Source of the DNA: Emydura subglobosa
Taxonomy: Eukaryota; Chordata; Testudines; Chelidae
Direction of reading: 5' to 3'
DNA length: 64,000 nt
Assembly (NCBI GenBank): GCA_007922225.1
Contig: ML679989.1
Span: 19,799,570 to 19,863,569, forward strand
Shown: piece after piece, positions 11,456-20,935 of the stretch
Position numbering within the stretch: the stretch's first letter is position 1
How the letters are laid out: every line of letters starts with the position of its first letter
Program-made: the position numbers and the translations under genes
The notes under the pieces: model-generated
The model's input: the letters and a program-made list of their open reading frames with translations, nothing else
The model's database searches: none
Told to the model about the DNA's origin: nothing

Positions 11456-12800
11456 ATTGATTCTTAAAGAATAAGGCCAAAAGAGACCAACTAGTCTGGC
11501 ATCCTGTATAACATAACACTACCCTGAATTAATTCCTGCTAGAGCATATTTTTTAGAAAAACATCCAGTCTTGATTTAAAAATTGCCTCTGATGGAGAAT
11601 CCATCGTGACCTTTGGTAAATTGTTACAATGGCTAATGATTCCGTTAAAAATCTGCACCTTATTTCTAGTCTGAATTTGTCTAGTTTCAACCTCTAGACA
11701 TTGATCTTGTTATACCTTTCTCTGATAGATGTAGAGTCTCTTATCAAATTTTTGTTTCTCTTGTAGATATTTACAGACTGTGATCAACTTCCTATGGGCT
11801 AAATGCTCAAAGAAGTTAGATTCCTAAATTCTATTTAATTTCTTTTTGAGCATTCAGCCCTAAAAGGCATGGTTTTCTAATCCTTTAATCATTCTTGTGC
11901 CTCTTCTCTGAACCCTCTCCAATTTCTCAGGTAGAGGGTGATCACTCGGCCACTGGCATTCTTTCTGTCATTTGTAAACTTGATCAGTAATGATCTGATG
12001 TCTTTCTTCCAGGTCAGTGATAAAAATGTTAAATGAGTGTATGTCCAAGAACCAATCTCTGCGGGACCCCACTAGAACCACATGCACTCAAAATTGATTC
12101 CTGTTTGCAATTACATTGTGAGACCCGTCAGCCAGTTTTTGATCCATTTAATGTGTGCCGTGTTAATTTTGTATCCTTCTAATTTCTTAATCAGAATGTC
12201 ATGCGGAACCAAGTTAAGTGACTTGCAGGAATCTAAGTAAATTCTATTAACACTAAGTAAATTATATCAACACTATTCTCTTTATCAGCCAAATTTATAA
12301 TCTCGTAAAAAACAAGTGTCATGTGAGATGATCTATTTTCCATAAATCCATGTTGATTGGCATTAATTATATTACTCTTCTTTTTTAATTCTTTATTAAG
12401 TGAGTCCTGCGTCAGTTATTCCATTATTTTACCCAGGATTGATGTCAGGCCTATAATTACCCAGGTTGTCCCGTTTAATCTTTTGTAAATAATGGCACAA
12501 CATCAGCTTTCTTCTAGTCCTCTGGAACTTCTCCAGTCTTTCAAGACATATTGAAAAGCAACATTAAGGTCCAGAGAGCTCTTTGGACAGCTGTTTTAAA
12601 ACTCTTGGATGTAAATTGTCTGGATCTGCTAATTTAAAAATGTCTAATTTTAGCAGCTGCTGTTTAACATCTTCCTGAGTTACTGCTGGAATGGAAAGTG
12701 TTCCATCATCATATGATATCATCTGGTCCCTCCCTCCCCCCCCCCCATACAGAATATTTATTGAGCACTTCTGCCTTGGAGGAGGTCCAAGCATTTAATC
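11456..12800 (-). mobile_element. CR1 LINE, RT domain to 3' end, internally deleted
   Basis: Read on the minus strand from 12,794, the translation gives TQEDVKQQLLKLD and HPRVLKQLSKELSGP (N-terminal RT), then TGEVPEDWKKADV near 12,510, QHGFMENRS near 12,345, VPHDILIKKL near 12,200 and IKFTND near 11,975. The last stands where CR1 has SKFADD. Directly after it the frame jumps to EKLERVQRRGTRMI near 11,925, skipping roughly 200-300 bp of the usual post-FADD region, so an internal deletion is likely near 11,940-11,960. The 3' part ends in the CR1 terminal sequence near 11,456-11,500. Many stops and frameshifts mark an old, dead copy. Confidence 0.8.
12564..12794 (-). pseudogene. CR1 ORF2 remnant, RT N-terminal segment
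   Basis: This is a 76-codon open piece of the CR1 above. After about 25 residues of non-homologous lead, it gives TQEDVKQQLLKLDIFKLADP and the HPRVLKQLSKEL box that precedes the RT fingers in CR1 ORF2. GPDG, the usual sequence before HPRVL, is replaced by DPDNL. It is cut off by a stop after SGP, although homologous sequence continues downstream in other frames. It encodes no functional enzyme. Confidence 0.75.
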
Positions 12801-12889
12801 CACCCTCCCAAGGTTGGTGGTTGGAAGAAATGCCAATGTCTGTCAGAAGTGAAATTCAAATTGTTTTGGCGCTGCCAGCCAGGTGAGAG

Positions 12890-13083
12890 AACTACTCTTC
12901 TTTACCTACTTTTTGTTGGCTTTTCTTAGAAAGCAAGTTGCTTTAACCTGCACTCTGTCACTTGTCACCAAGTTGCTTCAACAAGGATGGTGAATTTCCA
13001 AGAAAGAGACTCTGGCTTACTCCACTGGGATTTAAACTCACAACTGCTGAATTACACAACCACTGAGTTATGGAGCCTTTTAA
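12890..13083 (-). mobile_element. tRNA-derived SINE (copy 3 of 3)
   Basis: The minus strand begins AAAAGGCTCCATAACTCAGT, then GGTTGTGTAATTCAGCAG, and TTGTGAGTTTAAATCCCAG, the best B box of the three copies. It joins the body at GGAAATTCACC. The body carries AGCAACTTG twice. A-box to B-box spacing of about 50 bases suits a tRNA-derived pol III promoter. The 3' end is not defined. Confidence 0.65.
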
Positions 13084-13464
13084 GTTCCCTTGGTCGATAG
13101 TTCTGGCTCTTTGTTCCTGCAGTTCAGCTACTCTGGTGACAAGCTACTGCCCTTGGGCTTAGAGGCCCAGCGGTGACTTGCTCTGGGGGAATTACATGCC
13201 TCTTTGAGCACAAGGCAGATAGTCAGACAATCTGCGTTCTGACCAGAACACTTGGGCATTACCTCTTGAACTGATGTGTCCAGCACTACGGATCTCTGCT
13301 AAGTCAATGAGGAGATGAACTTCCCAATCACTAGGCAAATCACAATGGGCCCTAGTTTTGCCTATCAGAATGGGTTTCCTTTCTCATTTGGTGAGAAATA
13401 TACTGAGTTTTTTCATTCTTTGTAGCTAATGACATCATGATGGCTGCTTCCCCTCTGCCAGTCA
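13084..13464. other. unassigned non-coding DNA
   Basis: Nothing recognisable. Confidence 0.4.
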
Positions 13465-13588
13465 TAGGGTGACCAGATGTCCTGATTTTATATGCTCAGT
13501 CCTGATATTTGGGGCTTTTTCCTAGGCAGGCAAATATTAATCCCCACCCTCTGTCCCGATTTTTCACTCTTGCTATCTGGTCACTCTA
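13465..13588. mobile_element. short inverted-repeat DNA element (MITE-like), TAGGGTGACCAGA termini
   Basis: The left end TAGGGTGACCAGATGTCC and the reverse complement of the right end (TAGAGTGACCAGATAGC) match over about 17 positions with few differences, bounding a 124-bp element. The interior has CCTGATTTTATA and GTCCCGATTTTTCAC, themselves near-complementary. I recall this as an abundant turtle non-autonomous element. It has no coding capacity. Confidence 0.7.
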
Positions 13589-14229
13589 GCCAGCTGCAAA
13601 AACCCATGTTAATTCTGCAGGGTAATGAAAAGAGTGAATGTCCATGTGTTCTGAATGGCCGAATGTAAAACAAACAGGGCTGCGGGAAGATGAAAACCAT
13701 GGGGGTCGTAAAAGCACTTGAGCAGCCAACCCAGTGGGGGAACAAAGAAAGTTTAAGTCTTGCAGCTGTGAGACTGACAAACAGGCAGCTGGGGCAATTA
13801 GAACAAAGCAAAATCAAAACAAAAGCGAAGCATAGCAATGTTGTGGGTCACTGCCTGCACACAGCAGCTTTCGAATGCAGACTGGGGACACAGCAGCAAG
13901 CACCACGAGGGGTGCAGTCGCCGGCTCCCTGTGCATGCTGTGGTGTGGCAGAATTGCCTCTGCCCCCCAAGAAGTGCTCGAGTCACTGACTACAACACCG
14001 CCTGCCGTGGTTTATTGCTGACACGCATGTGAACGGTCCTGTTTGCAGGCTGGAACCAGAATTTGGATTTACGTTTGATTTAAAAATAAATTAAGAGGTC
14101 GGCCTTGGGAAGGTTTATTAAAAGTCACCCTTCCACTCTGGAGTACAGCTCCTCAAGGAGGGGTGAGAAGGAGGGTTAGGAATATTCTCTCTCTCTGCTA
14201 TTGTTGGCTTGTTCGCTTCCTAAACTGCA
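13589..14229. other. unassigned non-coding DNA
   Basis: Overlapping frames of 60-99 codons at 13.58-14.03 kb show no domain and no homology I recognise. No repeat is called. Confidence 0.4.
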
Positions 14230-15110
14230 CGTACCAAATCCATTCACTTGTATCCTCCTGATTGTCCTCCTAAATCTCTCACTGCTCCTTTTAGCATATC
14301 CTTTGAGGGATCCTCCTGGTACCCTCCAGCCTTCTGTGGGGGTTCCACAGGGCTCTGTTCTTGGTGTCCCTCCCCCCTTCTCGCCCTTCACACCTTATTT
14401 CTAGGTCATCTCATCTGCAAACACAGATTCAACCACTGTCTCTGTGTGGATGACCCACAGATCTATCTCTCTGCTCCAGACCTGTCTCTTTCTCTCCAAC
14501 TGAAACCTCAGCCTGCATCTCTGACATCTCTTTGTGGATGTCTTCCTGCAAATGTATACTAAATTTGACTAAAACTGAGCTCCTAATCTCCTCCCAATCC
14601 TTCCCACGACTTCCTTTCTCAGTCACTGGGGACTGCACCGTCATTCTATCTGTCACTCAGACCTGTAACCTGGGTTTCACCTTCGACCCGGGCCTCTTGC
14701 TAGGTTCTCCCATCCAGACCATGTTTAAATTTTGCCAATTCATTCTGCATAATATTTTGAAGATTCAGCCATTCCCAGTCATCCACACAGCTAGATCTCA
14801 CACCTGGATTACTGCAACATTCTTCTCTCTGTCCTCAGTGAATAGAATTTTGCCCTGTTCATAGCCATTTGAAATGCTGCTGCAAAGATCATTTTCCTAG
14901 CCCATTGCTTAGCCGGCCCCCTGACCTTTGAATCCCTTCACTGACTCCCCCTTTTCTATCATAGCATACGCTACTTGTCTTCATTTTCAAGGCCTTTCAC
15001 AATCATCCCTACCTATCGTCTGTCATTTACTATCATGAAATCCACTCCCATCTCCAACTGGCCCATGACACAAGCCTTCTGTGACATTCCCCAGGATACA
15101 ATCTGGATGG
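14230..15110 (+). mobile_element. L2-like LINE remnant with degenerate RT
   Basis: Split plus-strand frames preserve the order of an L2-type RT. VPQGSVLG-like sequence lies near 14,340. HLICKHRFNHCLCVDDPQIYLS follows at about 14,405-14,475, where CVDD stands for the catalytic YADD. TKTELL lies near 14,565. ITATFFSLSS near 14,810 replaces the LDYCN box, and CR1/L2-like C-terminal text continues to about 15,110. The loss of the first alanine/tyrosine of YADD and several frameshifts make it inert. It is markedly more diverged than the CR1 copies, consistent with old L2 activity. Confidence 0.65.
14248..14562 (+). pseudogene. L2-like RT remnant (ADD-box region)
   Basis: This 104-codon open stretch covers the segment around the RT active site. 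Residues about 47-75 read as the RKHGFN...YADDTQIYLS block of L2-type reverse transcriptases, with CVDDPQIYLS in place of YADDTQIYLS. The upstream VPQGSVLG box is only legible in a different frame (14201-14404), so a frameshift lies between 14,350 and 14,410. It is not translatable into a working enzyme. Confidence 0.6.
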
Positions 15111-16070
15111 TTGAACAGCTGTGTCCTCTTAAGTCTCCAGCCTGAGGTGCCTTTTACATTGCTTCACCATGAGACCAACCACTCCTGGCCTCTTATCACA
15201 CAGTTGATAGCATGCAAAATCATTCCCAGCTGGATGATATGAGTGCTATAGCCAGCCACTCCTGAATTATATTGCTGAGTGACACCTGCAGATTCTCTGT
15301 CCCAGACTTGTTCCCAGAAATGTGCATCTTGTACTACCTAGTTCTTTCCTTCTGGACAATACAAGCTCATATAGAGTCTGTCATTTCATTAATGCTTCTT
15401 TTGTCTTTCAAACATTGATGCCATGTGTAGAGATGAGGGGTGAGAGGTGATTTGTGTCCGTTCTTTTCCTCATCTTTGAGAATCATCTCCAGCTGGGGTT
15501 CAGGCCACAGCCAGTCTGTTTACATGGGAACCTTCAGCTAAGATGTAGATTTCTCTCTCACACTCTTCTTCCTGCCAAAGAATGGATGCTTAACCGGGTG
15601 ATAGTTCATTTGATTTTTGTAGACACCTGGCTGAGGTGTCAGTTTGCCTTTGTCTCTGAGGAACAGGTCTGGACTGCTTCCCCAGATTTGGAATATTCCT
15701 TAGTAACATCATAGAGTAGAATCTTATAACTTTACATACAATGTTGCCACATATATTTTACCAAGACAATAATGATCAGTGAATTATGTGTTTTCAAATG
15801 ATACCTCACAAGGCATCTTTCGTGTAACATTTATCAAAGTTTTATAAAAGTGGTGAACAGAGGGTTCTGCCCGTCAGTCTCCATCACCCACTTGTTACAT
15901 TTTCAAACAGGCACTTTTGTGCTTTTTCCAAAACTGCTTCATGTTTGGGAGGAGCTCCCCATAAACACCCACAAAGCAACCTTATTATCCACCTTCCAGT
16001 TCCTTCTCAAAAGTGTCCTTTGCTGTGATGCCTGCATGAAACTTGACAATTGCTAGGCAGCTAGGTGTGC
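15111..16070. other. unassigned DNA, possibly part of an LTR-type element
   Basis: From about 15,440 to 15,850 the text has the feel of a long dispersed retroelement, for example CAGCTGGGGTTCAGGCCACA and AATGATCAGTGAATTATG. I see no terminal repeats, primer-binding site or coding domain and do not name it. Confidence 0.3.
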
Positions 16071-16282
16071 TGAGACCACAGCTTATCATGCTGAGCGATA
16101 TTGTTTCCTTGTGCTCCCCCATCAGACTGTACCCATTTGTCTCAGGTCCTATACTTAGTCCTTGCCCCAAAGAGCTTAAATTGTATCTCTTTGTTCTGTA
16201 TTTGTACAGCACCTAGCACACGGGGGATCCTGGTCCATTACTAGGGCTCTTAGGCATGATGGTAATACAAATACATAATAAT
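16071..16282 (+). repeat. interspersed repeat with GTACAGCACCTAGCAC tail (copy 1)
   Basis: The ordered words CTTGTGCTCCCCCATC, CCAAAGAGCTTAAATTGTA, TTTGTACAGCACCTAGCAC, GGATCCTGGTCCATTACTAG and GGTAATACAAATA form a unit. Its 3' part recurs in reverse orientation at 49,745-49,850. It looks like a turtle-abundant, MIR-like SINE 3' region, and the family name is uncertain. Confidence 0.65.
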
Positions 16283-16375
16283 CTACTCTTCTAACCATTA
16301 GACCACACTCCTCTTCCATGGGTAGGGATGCAACCCAGGAATCTTGACCCTAACATTTACCTCTATTTAGAACAT
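16283..16375 (-). mobile_element. tRNA-derived SINE fragment, second family
   Basis: The minus strand reads GATTCCTGGGTTGCATCCC (B-box region) preceding AGAGGAGTGTGGTCTAATGG and TTAGAAGAGTAG. This follows a family in which GTGGTCTAGTGGTTAGAGC and CCTGGGTTCTATCCC are the tRNA-like boxes. A related copy lies at about 60,155-60,300. It differs from the 10.8-13.1-kb SINEs. Confidence 0.55.
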
Positions 16376-16884
16376 GGGTGTGTAACTGAATGGTCATGTG
16401 TATGTCACATTCCCTACTTAGACACTGGCTGGCTAGATGACAGCCCTATGGTAGCTCTGTGCCGGGGACCTGAAGTGTCAGAATGGAAACCCAGCCATAG
16501 ACACGAGCACGGGGGCCTTTACATTTGTACATGATGGAATTCTGGGAAGTTTCAGGGGCTTTTTACACAAGCAGCTCCCTTCATTTACCCAGTGAGGAAA
16601 GAGTGCTTAAAACTAGGAGTTTGCTGTTGGAAAAAACCCTGGTAGTCTGTCAATTCCATTTATAATGCAATAAAACCAAGAAGTTCCATGTTTTGGTCAC
16701 ACACTGATGGGCCTGACATTTCCAGGGTGTGTCCCTCAGCATGAGTGAGCCTCCCCTCCAGTGGGTTAGACCCTACTCCACAACCTGGTATTCTAGCACC
16801 TGTACTTCTGTTATTCCTTACAGCCCCAGCTGCTGGGAACCCTGGATTCAAGGAGCACGAGAGCCTGATACATATGAAGCAGGT
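16376..16884. other. unassigned non-coding DNA
   Basis: Nothing recognisable. Confidence 0.4.
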
Positions 16885-17210
16885 GCTGCTTTGGGTACAT
16901 CTCCCAGCTCCAATATAGCTGGGGTTCCTGGCTTGTGTTGATGTACGTGCACTAGCTGTGCTCCAGCTAGAGCCTCAAATTAGCAGTGTGGCTGCAGCAG
17001 CCTGGGTAGCGGCTGGGGCTAGCTTCTCTGACTACATACCCAGTGGGTCGGTGGGATCGTACTCACGGTGGCGAGCCCCAGCAGCTGCCTGTGCCACCAT
17101 GGCTACATGGCTATTTTTAGGCACTAGCTTGAGAAGAGCTAGTGCGGGCCCAGCTACGCAAGCTGGGAATTGCATCTCCCAGCTGCAGCACAGAAACACG
17201 CTCAGTGGCA
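16885..17210. mobile_element. inverted-repeat DNA element with CTAGC/GCTAG arms
   Basis: The left half has GGTACATCTCCCAGCTCC and GTACGTGCACTAGCTGTG. The right half has GAGCTAGTGCGGGCC and GGGAATTGCATCTCCCAGC. GCACTAGCT and AGCTAGTGC are inverted partners about 190 bp apart. The right end also holds its own small palindrome (GCTGGGA...TCTCCCAGC). It resembles a turtle non-autonomous transposon with TGTAGAC-containing ends. Boundaries are approximate. Confidence 0.45.
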
Positions 17211-17253
17211 GCATAGTAAAGGGCCATGCAGCCCTTGTATTGCTAGAGAAATA

Positions 17254-17498
17254 AGGGCTTAGCTACATGAGGAATTATCCCAGCGTACTATGCTGGTGGA
17301 ATTACACCAGTCTGGTTACAATGGTATAACCCCCCTTGGGCACACACTTATTCTGGTGTAAAAGGGCCTTTTTCTGGGTTTAGCTTACATTGCTTTGGAA
17401 GTGGTTTAAGCTCAATCAGGGAGTCCTGCTGCTAGAACTGTGGCAGTTTAATGATACCAGTGTAATTATGCTGGTAAAATTCCCCATGTAGACAGGCC
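17254..17498. mobile_element. short inverted-repeat DNA element (MITE-like), CTACATGRGGAATT termini
   Basis: The left end GGGCTTAGCTACATGAGGAA pairs with the right end AATTCCCCATGTAGACAGGCC, read in reverse as GGCCTGTCTACATGGGGAAT, over about 21 positions with about four differences. The 245-bp body is non-coding and includes GGTATAACCCCC. This is a typical non-autonomous DNA transposon. Superfamily is not assignable from the ends alone. Confidence 0.65.
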
Positions 17499-17689
17499 AT
17501 GAGTCTCCCCCCAGGGTTATCCCACAGTTACCCCAAGCCCACCAGTCAGATTCCCAAAGGCTGCCTTGGACTACGGCCCCGCGTCAGGGAGCGCTTTGGG
17601 GCTTGCTGTTCAATTTGCACTGCTTGCCTGACGACAGTGCCTCACGCCATAGCACCTGATGCAGTTTGCTCTTCAAAGCAGCAATAAAG
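17499..17689. other. unassigned non-coding DNA
   Basis: Nothing recognisable. Confidence 0.4.
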
Positions 17690-17800
17690 CCATAGATGTA
17701 ATTGGCAAATTAGAAGCTCAGCTTTTTCTTCATTTAATTAGCTGCCGGAACGAGCTTGCAACAGAGGTTTAAAATTAGAACCGCACTTTTTATATCCCGT
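17690..17800. promoter_or_regulatory. candidate conserved non-coding segment
   Basis: This AT-rich, non-repetitive segment contains CAATAAAGCCATAGATGTAATTGG, CATTTAATTAGCTGCCGG (a TAATTA homeodomain-type core) and GTTTAAAATTAGAACC. The texture is that of a developmental conserved element, but conservation cannot be judged from one sequence. It could be chance AT-rich DNA. Confidence 0.25.
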
Positions 17801-18067
17801 GTCTCTATTTCTACACTGCATCCCACAGTCCCAGCTGCCGAAGCCCCTTGGTCAGCTATTTGACTCTCCAAAGAGCACGGGCTCTAGGAGCTGCGGGAGG
17901 AAGCCGGTACTGGAGGAGCTCAGCCTTCAGCCTTCAGGGTCAAATTCTCCATTCTGGCGGAGATCAGTGCACGCTGGCTGGATGGGGGGGAGGGGCATTT
18001 ATTATGTCGTTTAACATCAGTACGTCAGAATCATAACAATTCATGTGAGATATGCCATGCCAGGTAC
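17801..18067. other. unassigned non-coding DNA
   Basis: Nothing recognisable before the candidate LTR. Confidence 0.4.
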
Positions 18068-18990
18068 TGTTAGAAAGGCTGTAATGTGCTAAGTAAGATG
18101 ATGATGTTTATGTTCATGTGTTATATGTGTAATGGAACTTATGGATATGTTTGATATATCTGTATTTCAAATTGTGCTGTGTCTGGGTGACACCCCAGAC
18201 AGGATGGCTGCAGCACTAGCCTGCTTAATGGCCCATTAAGAAATTCATAGGTACAATGGGCCCAGGGGGAGAAGCCAGGGATATAACTGATGAGTCACCA
18301 GTCACTCATGTGACCCTGGACTCCATCTTATTCCTGTAAATTTCCACAAGCAGCATGGACATAAAAGGCAGCTGCACCACATCCATTTTGCCTTCAGTCA
18401 CCGGTCTTCAGCCTATCTCTGGATCAACTCATCTACAACTGAACTGAAGCTGTGAAACAAAGGACTGAGACCCATCCAGGTACTGGATGTACACCAGAGA
18501 GACTATAACAAGCCTGCAAACACCACAATTCTACTAGAAACTTGGTATATATGGACTTTCAAATCATTTGTTTGTATCTGATTGCTTTAATCCTTTAACA
18601 TTTCTCTTATAGTTTGTTTCTTTCTTTTTACAATAAACCTTTAGTTTTAGTTACTAAAGGATTGGCTGGCAGCGTGGTATTTTGGGTAGGATCCAAACTC
18701 ATATTGATCTGGTGCTGTGGCTGGCCCTCTGGGGTCAAGAGAAACCTTTTTGGTAAAGAGCATAGAGTTTAAATAACTGGTCTCGTTACTGGACCTAGTG
18801 GCTGACTGGGAGCCAGAGACTGGAATGCAGTAAAGGGGGCTGTGTATATTTTATTTTGGCTTCTTGATAAGCAGTGTGGGGAATCAGAAGCACTGTTTGT
18901 GGCTGGTTGGGAAGTCTGGCTTCAGTGTCACCCACCAGTGCTGGGAGAATCTGCTCCCCTTTTACAGCCTGCCCTGACCTTGGCATTTTC
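18068..18990 (+). mobile_element. candidate solo LTR (plus strand)
   Basis: The block begins TGTTAGAAAGGCTG. It has a TATA-like ACATAAAAGGC at about 18,359 and a polyadenylation signal CAATAAACC near 18,631. A long U5-like stretch follows (GGATTGGCTGGCAGCGTGG...CTCGTTACTGGACC). The spacing is that of a retroviral or Gypsy-type LTR of roughly 0.9 kb. No adjoining gag, pol or env text and no target duplication were found, so it would be a solo LTR. The right boundary is uncertain. Confidence 0.45.
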
Positions 18991-19421
18991 AGGTGGCTGC
19001 CCTAGGCATGAACAGGTCACAAGCAGGGTGGAACTTTCTTGTCTTCAGGCCTCCAGGCATTGCCAGACAAGACAGTCACAAACACTGGAGCTGGTCTAAT
19101 GCCAGGCAGCAGGTGGCAGTGATTTGCATACAGCCTCTCCCAGCTGCCCCTGCATGCACAACTGAACTCTGTGTGCTCTCACATCCTGAGCCACAAAACC
19201 TGGCTCCGAGGAACCTCCCACATTCTTCTTCTTATGAGGCATCTCCATTAGTGGAGGTTGGCAACCATGGATTATCCCATTCCGTGCAAACCTCTGCTAA
19301 ACTCTTTGTGGATGAATGGCCCTTCTGATCCACTCAGGATATCATCTCATCTGTCCATCATCGTTTTCTGCCTTGTCATTGTCTGCCATCAACTCTCCCC
19401 TCTAGTGCCTGTCTGCATACA
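18991..19421. other. unassigned DNA, possibly LINE 3' UTR on its right side
   Basis: From about 19,210 to 19,421 the sequence may be the 3' UTR of the minus-strand LINE that follows, but I cannot define its terminus. An octamer-type ATTTGCAT lies at 19,122-19,129, and one copy is expected by chance at this scale. Confidence 0.35.
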
Positions 19422-19700
19422 TCATCTACTGAACCCCTTAAATTGTTCCCTGCAAAACAAATCTTTCTTTTCATACAATCTCTGACTAGCATTTGCTGCA
19501 TTCCAGTCATCTCCAATATTGGTTACATGGTCCAGCCATGATATTTTCAGAATTTTTCTATAACACCATAATTTGAATGGCTGTAATTTCTTTATTACTG
19601 ATTGTTTGAATGCCCATGTTTCACAGCTGTAATTTAGCACAGAACAAATGTAAACTGTTAAGAGTTGGAATTTAGTCTTCAGATTTATGTCCGTTCTCAT
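19422..19700 (-). pseudogene. RTE-like RT C-terminal remnant
   Basis: The 92-codon open piece has LKTKFQLLTVYICSVLNYSC followed by ETWAFKQSVIKKLQPFKLWC and YRKILKISWLDHVTN. This corresponds to the widely conserved CESWTLT...FEMWCYRRMLRISW...RVTN segment after the RT palm in RTE-type and other endonuclease LINEs. It then runs out of frame near 19,470. The catalytic part lies upstream in other frames. Confidence 0.7.
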
Positions 19701-20265
19701 AAGATGTTTATGTTTCCAGAATAGCTCTTTTGCTCTAACAATTCTGGTGCTAACTTCAATATCCAGTCTTCCATTTTCTGTAGTAATAATTTCCTAGGTA
19801 GTAATAATTTCTCACTTGCTGTATGGCTGTGTTGCTGGAATTTTGCATGTTTTCCCAGGATCTTTCCATGCCACCATAGTTTTTGTCTTTTCCACATTCA
19901 ACTGTAGACCATATTCTTTGCCATAATCTTCATTAACTTCATTGCACCTTCTTCTGAATCAGCCAGCTGGGTCATCTCCATAACAAATGTTGTTCACCCG
20001 TTTTCCATTCATCTCTATACTTTCTTCTCTCTCCAATATCATTTAAGGAAACACACACTATAAATGTTGAATAAAGTTAATGACATTATACAACCTACTC
20101 TCACTCCTCTCTTGACCACTTAGATTTTGATTTTCATTTCTTTTTATAATCGCCTCTGATTCCAGTATAATTGTTTTATTACTCAGAGTTCATATCCATT
20201 AATCCCTACAGATCTTACTTCACTGAGCAATCTGTAGTGGTAGATTCTTTCAAATGCTCTGACTT
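19422..20265 (-). mobile_element. RTE-like LINE remnant (RT palm to C-terminus)
   Basis: On the minus strand from about 20,260 down, the frames give KAF near 20,250 (motif A side of the RT), SVGINGYEL near 20,195 and VIKQLYWNQ near 20,165. Next come RGV.VGCIMSLTLFNIYS near 20,105 (motif B side), CYGDDPAG near 19,985 in the place of YADD, YGLQLNVEKTKT near 19,900, and then the CETWA...WCYRKILKISWLDHVTN box at 19,545-19,640. This order is that of RTE-type and related endonuclease LINEs. Frameshifts and stops throughout make it a pseudogene. It is distinct from the LINE at 28.6-31.8 kb. Confidence 0.7.
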
Positions 20266-20734
20266 TGGGGTGGACGGGTCAAAATCAGGTTCAGAATATG
20301 TAGATTGGGCCCAACTCGCCTCAAATGATAATGCCAATATTGCTGCAATAAGTTCCAGATAAATTTCGCCACCTAAATTCCCCTTGCAGTTTTAATTGGA
20401 TATGGCGTGATTCTTCACTTCACTTCCTCTCTTCGTTGGTTTTGCTTTCTTGCTGCATGCTGCTAAACAGCTGCCATTCTCAACCCCAGAAGTGGTGGTA
20501 CTTCAACGGTGAATGAAGTGATCCTGGAGTTTAGTTTGTACATCAAATTGAGTTGGTAATGTATATGTTGGACCTGCAGGAGGAAAGGCAAGGCTCTTGT
20601 TGTTCTTTAAATGTAACAAAGCCATTATAGAGAAATTGTTTGGTCACTACGGGAAAAAGTCAAAACAAGACACATGATTTCAAGTTAGCCCACAGGGAGA
20701 GAAAACAGTAGGATAAAAAGTGCATCTGCTCATC
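20266..20734. other. unassigned non-coding DNA
   Basis: Upstream of the RT remnant on the minus strand the LINE homology becomes illegible. No other feature is seen. Confidence 0.4.
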
Positions 20735-20935
20735 TCAGAGGCCTGCTAATCCAATGGATAAGTCTCTGGCTTCGAATTCCATTCCCTGCCCCGACTTACT
20801 CTGTGACCTCACTTCCCTCCTCTCTGCCTCAGTTTTCTCATCTGTAAAGTGGATCGAATGTACTCCTATCGTGGTGAAGCATTTTGAGAGCTAGGGACCA
20901 GAAGTTCAAATTATTGTTATCTAAAATAATCCTTC
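20735..20935 (+). mobile_element. MIR SINE with tRNA-like head
   Basis: The head AGAGGCCTGCTAATCCAATGG, GATAAGTCTCTGGCTTCG and AATTCCATTCCC looks like a drifted tRNA. The body follows MIR: CTCTGTGACCTCACTTCCC, CTCTGCCTCAGTTTTCTCATC, TGTAAAGTGGATCGAATG and GGTGAAGCATTTTGAGAGCTA. This is the most complete of the MIR copies in the window. Confidence 0.75.

Noticed and set aside
19122..19129. ATTTGCAT octamer as a regulatory site
   Set aside because: A single 8-bp match is expected by chance about every 30 kb on two strands, with no supporting context.
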